Part shown: positions 52,712 through 60,782 of the stretch, one piece after another | Layout of the letters: every line of letters begins with the position of its first letter | How positions within the stretch are numbered: the first letter of the stretch is position 1 | NCBI RefSeq assembly: GCF_900230255.1 | Contig: NZ_OCNJ01000008.1 | Coordinates: 124,001-188,000, forward strand | DNA length: 64,000 nucleotides | DNA from: Caenispirillum bisanense | Lineage (GTDB): Bacteria; Pseudomonadota; Alphaproteobacteria; Rhodospirillales; Rhodospirillaceae | Direction of reading: 5' to 3' | Program-made: the position numbers and the translations under genes | The notes under the pieces: model-generated | The model's database searches: none | Seen by the model: the letters and a program-made list of their open reading frames with translations, nothing else | What the model was told of the DNA's origin: nothing

Positions 52712-54910
52712 TCAGCCCCCCGTCTGCGGCTGGGCCTGGGCGGCCTCGGCACCACCGGAACCGGCGCCGGCGGCGTCCCCGCCGCGCTGGGCGGCGGCGA
52801 AGCGAGCCAGGGACTCCGACGTCAGGTCGGCCAGCGCCTTGTCGGCGGCGAGGCGCGCTTCGGCCCCGGCCAGCCAGTCGTCGGCGACCACGGCGGCATC
52901 GCCCTGCAGCTTCTTCAGCTCGGCGACCGCGGTCGCCAGATCGCCGGCCTCTAGCGCGCTGGCGGCACGGGCGACGACGGCGGAGGCACCGTCGCCCACC
53001 GCCTCGCCGTCGGTGCGGCGCACGGTGACGAGGCCCATGAGGCGCTTCACCGTGCTCTGCACCCATTCCGGCGCATCGTCGGGGGCGGCGGCGGCGCGGA
53101 TGATCTCGGTGCCGAGGCGGCCGAAGCGCTCCTGCAGCATGTCGCGGGTCGGGATGCCGGCGTCGGCGAAGTCGGCCAGCACCGGCGCATCGATGGTCAC
53201 GCCCGACATGCCGTCGGCGATGGCGCGCACGGTGCGCAACTCGGTGGCGAAGGGGTTGCCCTGGTCGACCGCCTGGCGCAGCTGCGCCGTCGTCAGCATG
53301 AGGCCGAGGGCGGTATCCTGACGCGACGCCGTCTGACGGGCGATGGCGGCAACCTCCTGCAGGCGTTCCTGCATGGCCAGCACCGTCTGGGCATCGGCGG
53401 TGCCGCGGCGCAGCTGGTCCAGTTCCTCGGCCAGGGCGTCGAGGCGCGCCTGCGCCTGCTCGCCGGCCTGGGCCATGCTCTGCAGCGCCTGTGGGTCCAT
53501 GCCCGACAGCAAGGTCTGCAGCTGCGCCTGCATGTCCTGCACCTGCTGCTGCAGCTCAGGCGAAGCGCCGCCGCCCTGCCCGGCTTCGGCGACGCGGCCT
53601 TCGACGTCGCCGAGTTGCGCCGTCACCTGCTCCAGGCGCTGGCGCAGGGACTGGACGTCGGACTGCAGCTGCTGGTTCTGCTGGCTCAGTTCGGCGACAC
53701 GGGCGGTTTCCTGCGGCGGCGCCGGCAGCCAGGCCTTCAGCGGCTCGGGCGCGCTGTCGCGCCACCACGGCAGGGTGGCGAAGCCGACAAGGACCACCAG
53801 CACCAGCAGGACGAGGATCGCGGCAATCGCCTTGCCGCCCCCGCCGCCGCTCTTCTTCGCCGGCGTGGAGGCAGCAGCGGAAGACGTGGAGGGCGAGGAC
53901 GCCGAAGCGGTCGCCGCCGAAGACGACGATGTCGGCTTCGGGGTGCCGCCGCCCACCGTGGCGGAGGACGTGCCGGTGCTCGCCGTGGCGGGCGGCACGC
54001 TGCCGACGCCGCCGGCCTTCCTGGCGCCGGAGGCATCGCCCGCGCCGGCCTTGGCCGGGTCGGGCGCCGGCCCGGAGGGTGCCGCGGTGGCCTCGGCCTT
54101 GGTCTTGTCCTCGGTCTCCTTGGCGTCCTTTTCCGGACGGTCGGTCATGACGGCTCCTCCCTCGGCATCAGCATAGGCGCCGGCGGCGCGGTCTTCGTCG
54201 AGCAGCGCCAACAGCGCCTCCTGGGTCGGCGTCGCCGCCACCCGCAGATGGGCGAAGGGCACTCCGCCCAGGTCTTTCGCCACGGCCTCGGACAGGCAGT
54301 AGGCGCGAATATCCCTGCAAGCGTCGGCGAGATCGGCGCGCTGCGCAAGCTCGGCGAAGATCCGCGCCGTGCGCGGTGAATAGAATAACGCGGCGTGAAG
54401 CGCTCGCGTGGCAATCAACCGTTGCGTATCCCGCGACAGGGCGACGGCCGCCCGCGTCTCGTAGAGCCGTTCGCGGCGCACCGTATAGCCGGCCGCCTCC
54501 AGCTCGCCGGCCAGGTCGCCGGCCAGCTCGGTCCCCGCCGCATGCACCAGGGTGCCGCCCGGCGGCCGCACGCGGGCGCGCACCAGGCGGGCGAGCGAGG
54601 TGACGTCGCCCTCGGCGGCCAGCACCTGGGTGAAGTCGTGCTCGCGCGCCGTCTCCGCCGTGGCGTCGCCGACGGCGTAGACGGGCAGTTCGCGGGTCAG
54701 GGGGTTGTCGGCCGGCAGGGCCTGGGCCAGCGCCCGCACCCCGTTGGCCGAGGTGACGAGATAGCCCTGCACGCCGTCCAGCGCGACGGCGGCGGCGGGA
54801 ATGTAGGAGATGGAGAACAGCGGCTCGATCACCGCCTCCACTCCACGGTCTTCCAGCAGCCGGGCGGTGCGGCGGGCGTCGTGGAGGGGGCGGGTGATGA
54901 GGACTCGCAT
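52712..54910 (-). CDS. hemD: uroporphyrinogen-III synthase (HemD) in one frame with a mitofilin-like membrane protein
   Basis: The frame is open from ATG 54910 to 52712, 732 residues. Residues 1-240 are uroporphyrinogen-III synthase: RVLITRPLHDARRTA at the start, LVTSANGVRALAQAL, VYAVGDATAETARE and PTQEALLALLDEDRA at the end. It closes the linear tetrapyrrole made by HemC. Residues from about 255 on form a mitofilin/HemX-like protein: a Thr/Ser/Ala-rich disordered stretch, a single membrane helix (AIAAILVLLVLVVLVGFA), a long coiled coil, and a C-terminal mitofilin domain. An internal ATG at 54148 with a perfect GGGAGGAG might also start a separate 478-residue mitofilin protein. HemD-HemX fusions are known in some proteobacteria. 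Confidence 0.9.
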   Translation of the reverse strand: MRVLITRPLHDARRTARLLEDRGVEAVIEPLFSISYIPAAAVALDGVQGYLVTSANGVRALAQALPADNPLTRELPVYAVGDATAETAREHDFTQVLAAEGDVTSLARLVRARVRPPGGTLVHAAGTELAGDLAGELEAAGYTVRRERLYETRAAVALSRDTQRLIATRALHAALFYSPRTARIFAELAQRADLADACRDIRAYCLSEAVAKDLGGVPFAHLRVAATPTQEALLALLDEDRAAGAYADAEGGAVMTDRPEKDAKETEDKTKAEATAAPSGPAPDPAKAGAGDASGARKAGGVGSVPPATASTGTSSATVGGGTPKPTSSSSAATASASSPSTSSAAASTPAKKSGGGGGKAIAAILVLLVLVVLVGFATLPWWRDSAPEPLKAWLPAPPQETARVAELSQQNQQLQSDVQSLRQRLEQVTAQLGDVEGRVAEAGQGGGASPELQQQVQDMQAQLQTLLSGMDPQALQSMAQAGEQAQARLDALAEELDQLRRGTADAQTVLAMQERLQEVAAIARQTASRQDTALGLMLTTAQLRQAVDQGNPFATELRTVRAIADGMSGVTIDAPVLADFADAGIPTRDMLQERFGRLGTEIIRAAAAPDDAPEWVQSTVKRLMGLVTVRRTDGEAVGDGASAVVARAASALEAGDLATAVAELKKLQGDAAVVADDWLAGAEARLAADKALADLTSESLARFAAAQRGGDAAGAGSGGAEAAQAQPQTGG
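54146..54161 (-). promoter_or_regulatory. internal Shine-Dalgarno and start of the mitofilin part
   Basis: Inside the continuous hemD frame, GGGAGGAG (54161-54154) precedes an ATG (54148-54146) by 5 bases. The ATG begins a typical mitofilin N-terminus (TDRPEKDAKETEDK). The frame through it is open, so initiation here would give a second, shorter product. Confidence 0.7.
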
Positions 54911-54918
54911 GCCCGGCC

Positions 54919-55872
54919 TCAGCCTCCCTGCCCCGGCACCGTGAAGTAATCCGGCGTGCACGAGGCGGCCAGTTCGCGCCCCGCGTCGTCGCACAGCGCG
55001 ACCGCGTCGGCGCGCGGGCCGCTGCGGCTGGTTTCCAAAAGGCCGGTGCCGTCGGGGCGCACCACCAGCCCGTCGAACACCACGCCGCCCTGGCCGTCGA
55101 GCCGCGCCCAGCCGGCGATGGGCGTGCGGCACGAGCCGTCGAGCCGCTTCAGGAAAGCGCGCTCCGCCGTCACGCAGTCGAAGGTGTCGGCACAGTTGAG
55201 CGGCGCCAGCCAGCGGTGCGAGGCTTCGTCGTCGGCGCGGCAGGTGATGCCGACCGCGCCCTGCCCCACCGCCGGCAGCATCTCGTCCACCGCCAGCGGC
55301 GCCGTCGCCTTGTCGGCCATGCCGAGGCGGTTGAGCCCGGCCATGGCGAGCAGCGTGGCGTCCACCTGGCCCTCGCCCAGCTTGCGCAGGCGGGTCTGGA
55401 CGTTGCCGCGGAAGGTCACCACTTCGATGTCCGGCCGGCGCGCCTTGATCTGGGCGCCGCGCCGCAGGGACGCGGTGCCGACCACCGCCCCCTGCTTCAG
55501 CTCGGCGATGGAGGCGGCGCTGGGGCACAGGAAGGCGTCGCGCACGTCCTCGCGCGGCAGCATGCAGGGCAGCACGATGCCGTCGGGCAGCACCGTCGCC
55601 ACGTCCTTCATGCTGTGCACGGCAAGGTCGATGCGGCCGTCCAGCATGGCCTCGTCGATTTCCTTGGTGAACAGGCCCTTGCCGCCGATTTCCGACAGCG
55701 GCCGGTCGAGCACGGCGTCGCCGGTGGTCTGGATGACGACGATCTCGATGGACTCCGGCGCGGCGGCCAGGTCCGGGTGGGCGGCGAGCAGGCGATCGCG
55801 CACTTCGTGGGTCTGCGCCATGGCGAGCGGAGAGCCACGGGTGCCGATGCGAATCTTGGGCGTCTTGGTCAT
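54919..55872 (-). CDS. hemC: hydroxymethylbilane synthase (porphobilinogen deaminase)
   Basis: HemC polymerises four porphobilinogens into hydroxymethylbilane. It is 317 residues from ATG 55872. Motifs are RIGTRGSPLAMAQTHEVRDRL, GGKGLFTKEID, AVHSMKDVATVLPDG, GTASLRRGAQIKARRPDIEVVTFRGNVQTRLRKL and VGQGAVGITCRADD. The dipyrromethane cofactor cysteine lies in LDGSCRTPIAGWA. Eight bases separate its stop from the hemD start. It heads the hemCD-mitofilin-hemY operon and is divergent from tsaD, 54 bp away. Confidence 0.97.
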   Translation of the reverse strand: MTKTPKIRIGTRGSPLAMAQTHEVRDRLLAAHPDLAAAPESIEIVVIQTTGDAVLDRPLSEIGGKGLFTKEIDEAMLDGRIDLAVHSMKDVATVLPDGIVLPCMLPREDVRDAFLCPSAASIAELKQGAVVGTASLRRGAQIKARRPDIEVVTFRGNVQTRLRKLGEGQVDATLLAMAGLNRLGMADKATAPLAVDEMLPAVGQGAVGITCRADDEASHRWLAPLNCADTFDCVTAERAFLKRLDGSCRTPIAGWARLDGQGGVVFDGLVVRPDGTGLLETSRSGPRADAVALCDDAGRELAASCTPDYFTVPGQGG

Positions 55873-55926
55873 GACCAAAGTTTGTAAGGGCTGACCCCGA
55901 CGGAGAAAAGGGCTAAATAGGCGGAC

Positions 55927-56973
55927 ATGATCGTACTCGGACTCGAAACCAGCTGCGACGAAACGGCAGCCGCCGTCGTCGACGATTCCGGCCTCATCCT
56001 GTCGGAGGTGGTGCTCTCGCAGTTCGAGGAGCACCGGCCCTACGGCGGCGTGGTGCCGGAAATCGCCGCGCGCAGCCATCTGGACCACATCGACCGCCTG
56101 GTCGACGAGGCCATGACGCGCGCCGGCCTCTCCTACGACGCGCTGGACGCGGTCGCGGCGACCGCCGGGCCGGGGCTCATCGGCGGTGTCATCGTCGGCG
56201 TCATGACCGCCAAGGCCATCGCCGCCGTGCACGGCAAGCCCTTCCTGGCCGTCAACCACCTGGAAGGCCATGCGCTGACGGCGCGGCTGACCGACAAGGT
56301 CGCCTTCCCCTACCTGTTGCTGCTGGTGTCCGGCGGGCACTGCCAGATCCTGGCGGTGGAGGGGGTCGGCCGCTACCGGCGGCTCGGCACCACCATCGAC
56401 GATGCGGCCGGCGAGGCCTTCGACAAGGTGGCGAAGATGCTCGGCCTCGGCTACCCCGGCGGCCCGGCCGTGCAGGCGGCGGCGGAGCGCGGCGATGCCA
56501 GGCGCTTCCCCTTCCCCCGCCCCATGAAGGGCCGGCCGGGGTGTGATTTCTCCTTCTCCGGCCTCAAGACCAGCGTGCGGCAGATGGTGGAAACCCTGCC
56601 GCCGGGGCCGCTGTCGGAGCAGGACAAGGCCGATCTCGCCGCCGGGTTCCAGGCCGCCGTGGTGGACTCCATCGCCGATCGGGTGAAGCGGGCGCTGGCC
56701 GGGTTCCGCGGCACCGCCTTCGTCGTGGCCGGCGGCGTCGCCGCCAACAGCGCCTTGCGTGAGAAGCTGCAAGCCCTTGCCGCACAAGCAGGATTGCCGT
56801 TCGTTGCGCCGCCGTTACGGCTGTGTACGGACAATGCGGCGATGATCGCCTGGGCGGGCATCGAGCGCCTGAAGGCCGGCGAAAGCGACCCGCTCGACTT
56901 CCGCCCACGACCGCGCTGGCCGCTCGACCCCGACGCCCCCAAGAGCACCGGCGCCGGCGCCGTCAAGGCCTGA
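55927..56973 (+). CDS. tsaD: tRNA N6-adenosine threonylcarbamoyltransferase
   Basis: TsaD transfers the threonylcarbamoyl group to A37 of ANN-decoding tRNAs, with TsaB/TsaE. It is 348 residues from ATG 55927. The N-terminal phosphate motif is [13 protein letters not shown]. Metal-binding histidines lie in [64 protein letters not shown] and [13 protein letters not shown] follow, with [10 protein letters not shown] at the end. All are typical. It overlaps the 3' end of the convergent exported-protein gene by 11 bases. Confidence 0.97.
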   Translation: MIVLGLETSCDETAAAVVDDSGLILSEVVLSQFEEHRPYGGVVPEIAARSHLDHIDRLVDEAMTRAGLSYDALDAVAATAGPGLIGGVIVGVMTAKAIAAVHGKPFLAVNHLEGHALTARLTDKVAFPYLLLLVSGGHCQILAVEGVGRYRRLGTTIDDAAGEAFDKVAKMLGLGYPGGPAVQAAAERGDARRFPFPRPMKGRPGCDFSFSGLKTSVRQMVETLPPGPLSEQDKADLAAGFQAAVVDSIADRVKRALAGFRGTAFVVAGGVAANSALREKLQALAAQAGLPFVAPPLRLCTDNAAMIAWAGIERLKAGESDPLDFRPRPRWPLDPDAPKSTGAGAVKA

Positions 56974-57913
56974 CGGCCGCCGCCCGCACCTCCACCAGCG
57001 ACACGATGAGCCGCCCGCCGGTGCGTTCCAGCACCAGCCGGCGCAGATCCGGCGCGCGCCGGGGGTCCTTGGCCGTCAGCACCGGCGCCTCCCCCAGCAG
57101 GACGCGGAAGGTGCCGTCGACGGTGCGTTCCAGCACCAGGTCGCGCACCTCGCCGCCGGCCAGGGTGTACGGCAGGGTCTGCGACGCCAGCGTGCTCTCC
57201 CCCAGGCCGCTGTCGCGGCTCAGCACCAGACGGCTGCGGCTGCCGAAGGACTCGATGGCGAGGCCATAGCCCTGGTCGCGCTTGGCGTCCCCGTCGGTCA
57301 GCCGCAGGGCGACGGCATGAGCGCCGGGCTCGTCCTCCAGCGTCACCAGCAGCCGCACGCGGAAGGCCTGCGGGATCGCCACCGGCAGGGCGACCGCCGC
57401 CGGTGCGGGGCGCGTGGTCGGGGCCTGGACGGGCGCGGGCGGCGGTGCGGGCTCGTCCTTCTTGCGCAGGCGCTCCACCAGTTCGGTCACCGCGCCGATG
57501 CGCTCGCGCAGGGCCTCGACGTCGTCGGGCGGCTGGGTGGGCGTGGTGAGCGCCGGGCCGGTGGGCGGGCTGACGACGCTGCCGGCGACGGCCTGCCAAT
57601 CCCCCGACAGCACCCGCCATGCCGGATCGGAGGTATAGGTGCCGTCCTGGAAGGTATCGCGCACCAGCACATGCGCGAAGGGCTCGTCGTAACGACCGAC
57701 GAGCCCCTTCAGCGTCTGCAGCAGGTGGTCGCGCGGCACGTCGCGCGCCTCGGCATCGCCGATCACCCGCCGCAGGTCTTCCACCAGCGCCTGGGTGCGC
57801 GGATCGCTCGGCGCACCCTCCTGCGCCGCCGCCGGCTGCACCAGGGCGGCGAGAAGCAGGAGGGCCGCGGCGTGCCTAGCGATGACCGGAGGTCTCCTCG
57901 TCGTCGGCGGCAT
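56963..57913 (-). CDS. hypothetical exported protein
   Basis: This 316-residue protein starts best at ATG 57913, 38 bases inside the parB 3' end; the signal peptide ([18 protein letters not shown]) supports this. The mature part begins [27 protein letters not shown]. It then contains [30 protein letters not shown], as in LamG/glycosyl-hydrolase-16-like jelly-roll proteins of unknown role, a Pro-rich linker, and a second beta-rich domain ([24 protein letters not shown]). It follows parB on the same strand and may be co-transcribed, but it is unrelated in function. Confidence 0.75.
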   Translation of the reverse strand: MPPTTRRPPVIARHAAALLLLAALVQPAAAQEGAPSDPRTQALVEDLRRVIGDAEARDVPRDHLLQTLKGLVGRYDEPFAHVLVRDTFQDGTYTSDPAWRVLSGDWQAVAGSVVSPPTGPALTTPTQPPDDVEALRERIGAVTELVERLRKKDEPAPPPAPVQAPTTRPAPAAVALPVAIPQAFRVRLLVTLEDEPGAHAVALRLTDGDAKRDQGYGLAIESFGSRSRLVLSRDSGLGESTLASQTLPYTLAGGEVRDLVLERTVDGTFRVLLGEAPVLTAKDPRRAPDLRRLVLERTGGRLIVSLVEVRAAAVRP

Positions 57914-59315
57914 CGTCCGCGTCACCGGCTTCGGAGTCGGCGTCGTCTTCCTCGTAGAGGGCATCGAGTCCCTCCTCGCGCAGCGCCTGCGTGATGGCCT
58001 CGGGGTCGAAGGCGGCTTCGTCCTCGGCCGTCTCGGCCTCCTCCTCCGCCGACCAGTCGAGGCCGTCCAGACCGTCGGCGGCGAGCGCAGCCTTCAGGTC
58101 GGCTTCGGCCTGTTCGATGCTGACCGGCGCTGCGGGATCTTCGCCATCGGCGGTCGCCGCAGCGTCCTCGGTGGCGTCGTCGGCGTCTTCCTCTGCGTCC
58201 TCCTGGACGACGGCGTCGAGGCCGCCTTCCCACACCGTCTCCTTCAGGGTCGGCGTGTCGACGTCGAGATCGTCCGCCTCGGCTTCCTCCGCCGCGACGG
58301 ATACGTCGGCGGTCGCCAGTTCGTGGGCGATGGCGGCGTCGAGGTCTTCGTCGGCCTCCAGCGGCTCTTCCACCGCGCCCATCTTGTGAGCGCCGTCGGA
58401 CAGGCGGTGCAGGATGTCGTCGAGCTGCTCGAGCGTATCGTATTCGATGCTCAGCGCCCCGCCGCGGCCGGCGAAGGTGATGGAGACCTTGAGGCCGAGC
58501 AACTGCGACAGGTCGCGCTCCAGCGCCACCGTGTCGGCATCCTTGTGCATGGACTCGACCGGCGCCGTGCCCTTCTTGCGCGGCTGCTTCTTGCCCTCGG
58601 TGACCGCCAGCTTTTCCGTCTGGCGCACGTTGAGGCCGCGGGTCACCACGCGCTCGGCGAGCGTCACCGGATCCTCGGCGTTGAGCAGCGCACGGGCGTG
58701 GCCGGCGGTGAGCTTGCCTTCCCGCAGCATGCCCTTCACCGGGTCGGGCAGGTTCAGCAGACGCATCATGTTGGCGACGTGGCTGCGGCTCTTGCCGACG
58801 GCCTTCGCCAGGTCTTCCTGGGTGTGGTGGAATTCGTCCATCAGGCGCTGATAGCCCTCGGACTCCTCCAGCGCCGTCAGGTCCTGGCGCTGCAGGTTTT
58901 CCACCAGCGCCACTTCGAGGGCTTCGCGGTCGGTGAAGGACTTCACCAGGACCGGCACCTCGTGCAGCTGGGCCTGCTGCGCGGCGCGCCAGCGGCGTTC
59001 GCCGGCGATGATCTCGAACAGGTCGCCATCGTCAGGGTGCTTGCGCACCAGGATGGGCTGGATGATGCCCTTCTCGCGGATCGACTCGGCGAGGTCGTCG
59101 ATGGCCTGCTGGTCGAATTCCTTGCGCGGCTGGAACCGGCCCGAGCGCAGGCGGCCGATGGGCACCAGGCGTTCGGAGGTCAGGCGCTCGCTCTGCTCGG
59201 CTTCGCCCGCCGCGGCCGGGCCGCCGGCGGCGGCGACCTCTTCGTCGAGGCCGTCTTCGGTGTCGCCGAACAGGGCGGAAAGGCCCCGCCCGAGGCCGCG
59301 TCGTGCCGCGCTCAT
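57876..59315 (-). CDS. parB: chromosome-partitioning protein ParB with long acidic tail
   Basis: This CTP-switch clamp binds parS and spreads on DNA. It is 479 residues from ATG 59315, overlapping the parA stop. N-terminal RGLGRGLSALFGD is the ParA-contact peptide. The CTP motif GERRWRAAQQ lies at 105-114, ENLQRQDLTALEE at 139-151, the HTH TQEDLAKAVGKSRSHVANMMRLLNLP at 165-190, and the dimer domain ends near 307. Residues 308-479 are a very acidic extension, rich in Asp/Glu/Ala, with three GLD motifs (GLDAVV, GLDGLD, GLDALY). Usual ParB length is about 290 residues, so the tail is extra. Confidence 0.95.
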   Translation of the reverse strand: MSAARRGLGRGLSALFGDTEDGLDEEVAAAGGPAAAGEAEQSERLTSERLVPIGRLRSGRFQPRKEFDQQAIDDLAESIREKGIIQPILVRKHPDDGDLFEIIAGERRWRAAQQAQLHEVPVLVKSFTDREALEVALVENLQRQDLTALEESEGYQRLMDEFHHTQEDLAKAVGKSRSHVANMMRLLNLPDPVKGMLREGKLTAGHARALLNAEDPVTLAERVVTRGLNVRQTEKLAVTEGKKQPRKKGTAPVESMHKDADTVALERDLSQLLGLKVSITFAGRGGALSIEYDTLEQLDDILHRLSDGAHKMGAVEEPLEADEDLDAAIAHELATADVSVAAEEAEADDLDVDTPTLKETVWEGGLDAVVQEDAEEDADDATEDAAATADGEDPAAPVSIEQAEADLKAALAADGLDGLDWSAEEEAETAEDEAAFDPEAITQALREEGLDALYEEDDADSEAGDADDAADDEETSGHR

Positions 59316-60121
59316 GCCCGCACCTCCTGCTTCTCACGCTTCAGAACTTCGCCGGCCAGATGCACGTAGGCCTGCGCCCCCTGGGACCGCAGATCGTAAA
59401 GCAGCACCGGCTTGCCGTGCGACGGGGCTTCCGAGACGCGCACGTTGCGCGGGATCACCGTGTCGAACACCTTGGCGCCGAAATAGCCGCGCACGTCGGC
59501 CGCCACGGCGTCCGACAGATTGTTGCGGCGGTCGAACATGGTCAGGACGATGCCCTGGATGTCGAGGTCGGGGTTGAAGGCCTTCTTCACCCGCTCGATG
59601 GTCTTCACCAGGTGGCTGACGCCTTCCAGGGCGAAGAACTCGCACTGCAGCGGCACCAGCACCTTGTCCGAAGCCACCAGCGCGTTCAGCGTCAGCAGGC
59701 CGAGCGCCGGCGGGCAGTCGATATAGATGTAGTCGTAGGCCATGTCGGCGAGCCGGCCGGAGATGGCGTCGCGCAGGCGGCTTTCGCGGCGGGCGACCGA
59801 CACCAGTTCCAGCTCCGCACCCGCCAGATCGACACCCGAAGGCACGAGGTCGAGGCCGGGCACGTCGCTCTTCACCACCGCCTGATCGAGCGAGGCTTCG
59901 CCCATCAGCACGTGATAGCTGGACACCTTGCGGTTGGCGCGGTTGATGCCGAGCCCCGTCGAGGCATTGCCCTGCGGGTCGAGATCGACGATCAGCACCT
60001 TCTTGCGCACCGCGGCCATGGCTGTCGCCAGGTTGATGGCGGTGGTGGTCTTGCCGACGCCGCCCTTCTGGTTGGCAATCGCCATGACGCGGGGACGACG
60101 GGTCGGGGACACAGTATTCAT
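59312..60121 (-). CDS. parA: chromosome-partitioning ATPase ParA
   Basis: This 269-residue protein starts at ATG 60121, overlapping the rsmG stop (ATGA). The deviant Walker A is NQKGGVGKTTTAINLA; DLDPQGNASTGLGI follows; Walker B lies in YIYIDCPPALGLLTLNAL; and the PLQCEFFALEGVSHLV and RRNNLSDAVAADVRGYFG segments are standard for chromosomal ParA/Soj. It moves ParB-parS complexes across the nucleoid. Its stop overlaps the parB start (ATGA). Confidence 0.97.
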   Translation of the reverse strand: MNTVSPTRRPRVMAIANQKGGVGKTTTAINLATAMAAVRKKVLIVDLDPQGNASTGLGINRANRKVSSYHVLMGEASLDQAVVKSDVPGLDLVPSGVDLAGAELELVSVARRESRLRDAISGRLADMAYDYIYIDCPPALGLLTLNALVASDKVLVPLQCEFFALEGVSHLVKTIERVKKAFNPDLDIQGIVLTMFDRRNNLSDAVAADVRGYFGAKVFDTVIPRNVRVSEAPSHGKPVLLYDLRSQGAQAYVHLAGEVLKREKQEVRA

Positions 60122-60735
60122 TTGGGGCGCACCTCTCGCACACGCAGCACGATTCCGGACGCATCGGTTCGGCTGGGGGACCGGTCTTCGTCGAATATCC
60201 AGATTTTGCGGGCCGAGGTCAATTCTTCCTCTATATTTTGGCCCTTCAGGAACAGGCACTGTCCGTTTGATTCGAGCAACGGGATCGCCAGGTCCAGCAG
60301 TTTCGGCAGTGCGGCAAGGGCTCTGGCCGTCACCACCGGCGCCTTCAGGTCCGTCAGCGTCTCGATTCGCGCCGAGTGGACGGTGACGCGCGCGCCTGTC
60401 TGGCGGGCCACTTCCCGCAGGAAGGCCCCCTTTCGCAGGTCCGACTCGACCAAATGCACCTCGGGCACGCCGAGGATGGCCAGCACCAGCCCGGGAAATC
60501 CGGCGCCGGAGCCGATGTCGATGAGACGGGGCGTGGCGGGCGGCAGCAGCGGAAACAACTGCGCCGAATCGAGCATGTGGCGGCGCCACAGGTCGGGCAG
60601 CGTGGCCGGGCCAACCAGATTGATGCGCGCCTGCCACTTTTCCAGCAGCTCGGCGTAGGTCCGCAGGCGGTCAAGTGTTTCACGTGAAACACCGGTCTCG
60701 GCCTGGAACTGCTCCGGGGTCAGGGATGAAGGCAT
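60118..60735 (-). CDS. rsmG: 16S rRNA (guanine-527 N7)-methyltransferase
   Basis: RsmG methylates G527 of 16S rRNA. It is 205 residues from ATG 60735. SAM-binding IDIGSGAGFPGLVLAI and VESDLRKGAFLREVAR are conserved, as are LWRRHMLDSAQLFPLL and VTARALAALPKLL. The N-terminal region VSRETLDRLR is encoded across a perfect parS site (60676-60691), so the protein sequence there is constrained by ParB binding. It is in the mnmE-mnmG-rsmG-parA-parB order common in alphaproteobacteria. Confidence 0.95.
   Translation of the reverse strand: MPSSLTPEQFQAETGVSRETLDRLRTYAELLEKWQARINLVGPATLPDLWRRHMLDSAQLFPLLPPATPRLIDIGSGAGFPGLVLAILGVPEVHLVESDLRKGAFLREVARQTGARVTVHSARIETLTDLKAPVVTARALAALPKLLDLAIPLLESNGQCLFLKGQNIEEELTSARKIWIFDEDRSPSRTDASGIVLRVREVRPK
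60676..60691. promoter_or_regulatory. parS: parS site within rsmG
   Basis: The 16-bp palindrome TGTTTCACGTGAAACA is a perfect match to the universal bacterial parS consensus. It lies inside the rsmG coding sequence, encoding the VSRET segment. Confidence 0.95.
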
Positions 60736-60744
60736 GGGGTCCTG

Positions 60745-60760
60745 TGTTTCACGTGAAACA
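60745..60760. promoter_or_regulatory. parS: parS site between mnmG and rsmG
   Basis: A second identical TGTTTCACGTGAAACA lies 69 bases from the first, in the 47-base gap between the mnmG stop and the rsmG start. The two together form a ParB loading cluster next to parAB. Confidence 0.96.
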
Positions 60761-60782
60761 GCGGGAGCCCCTTATACCCCCC

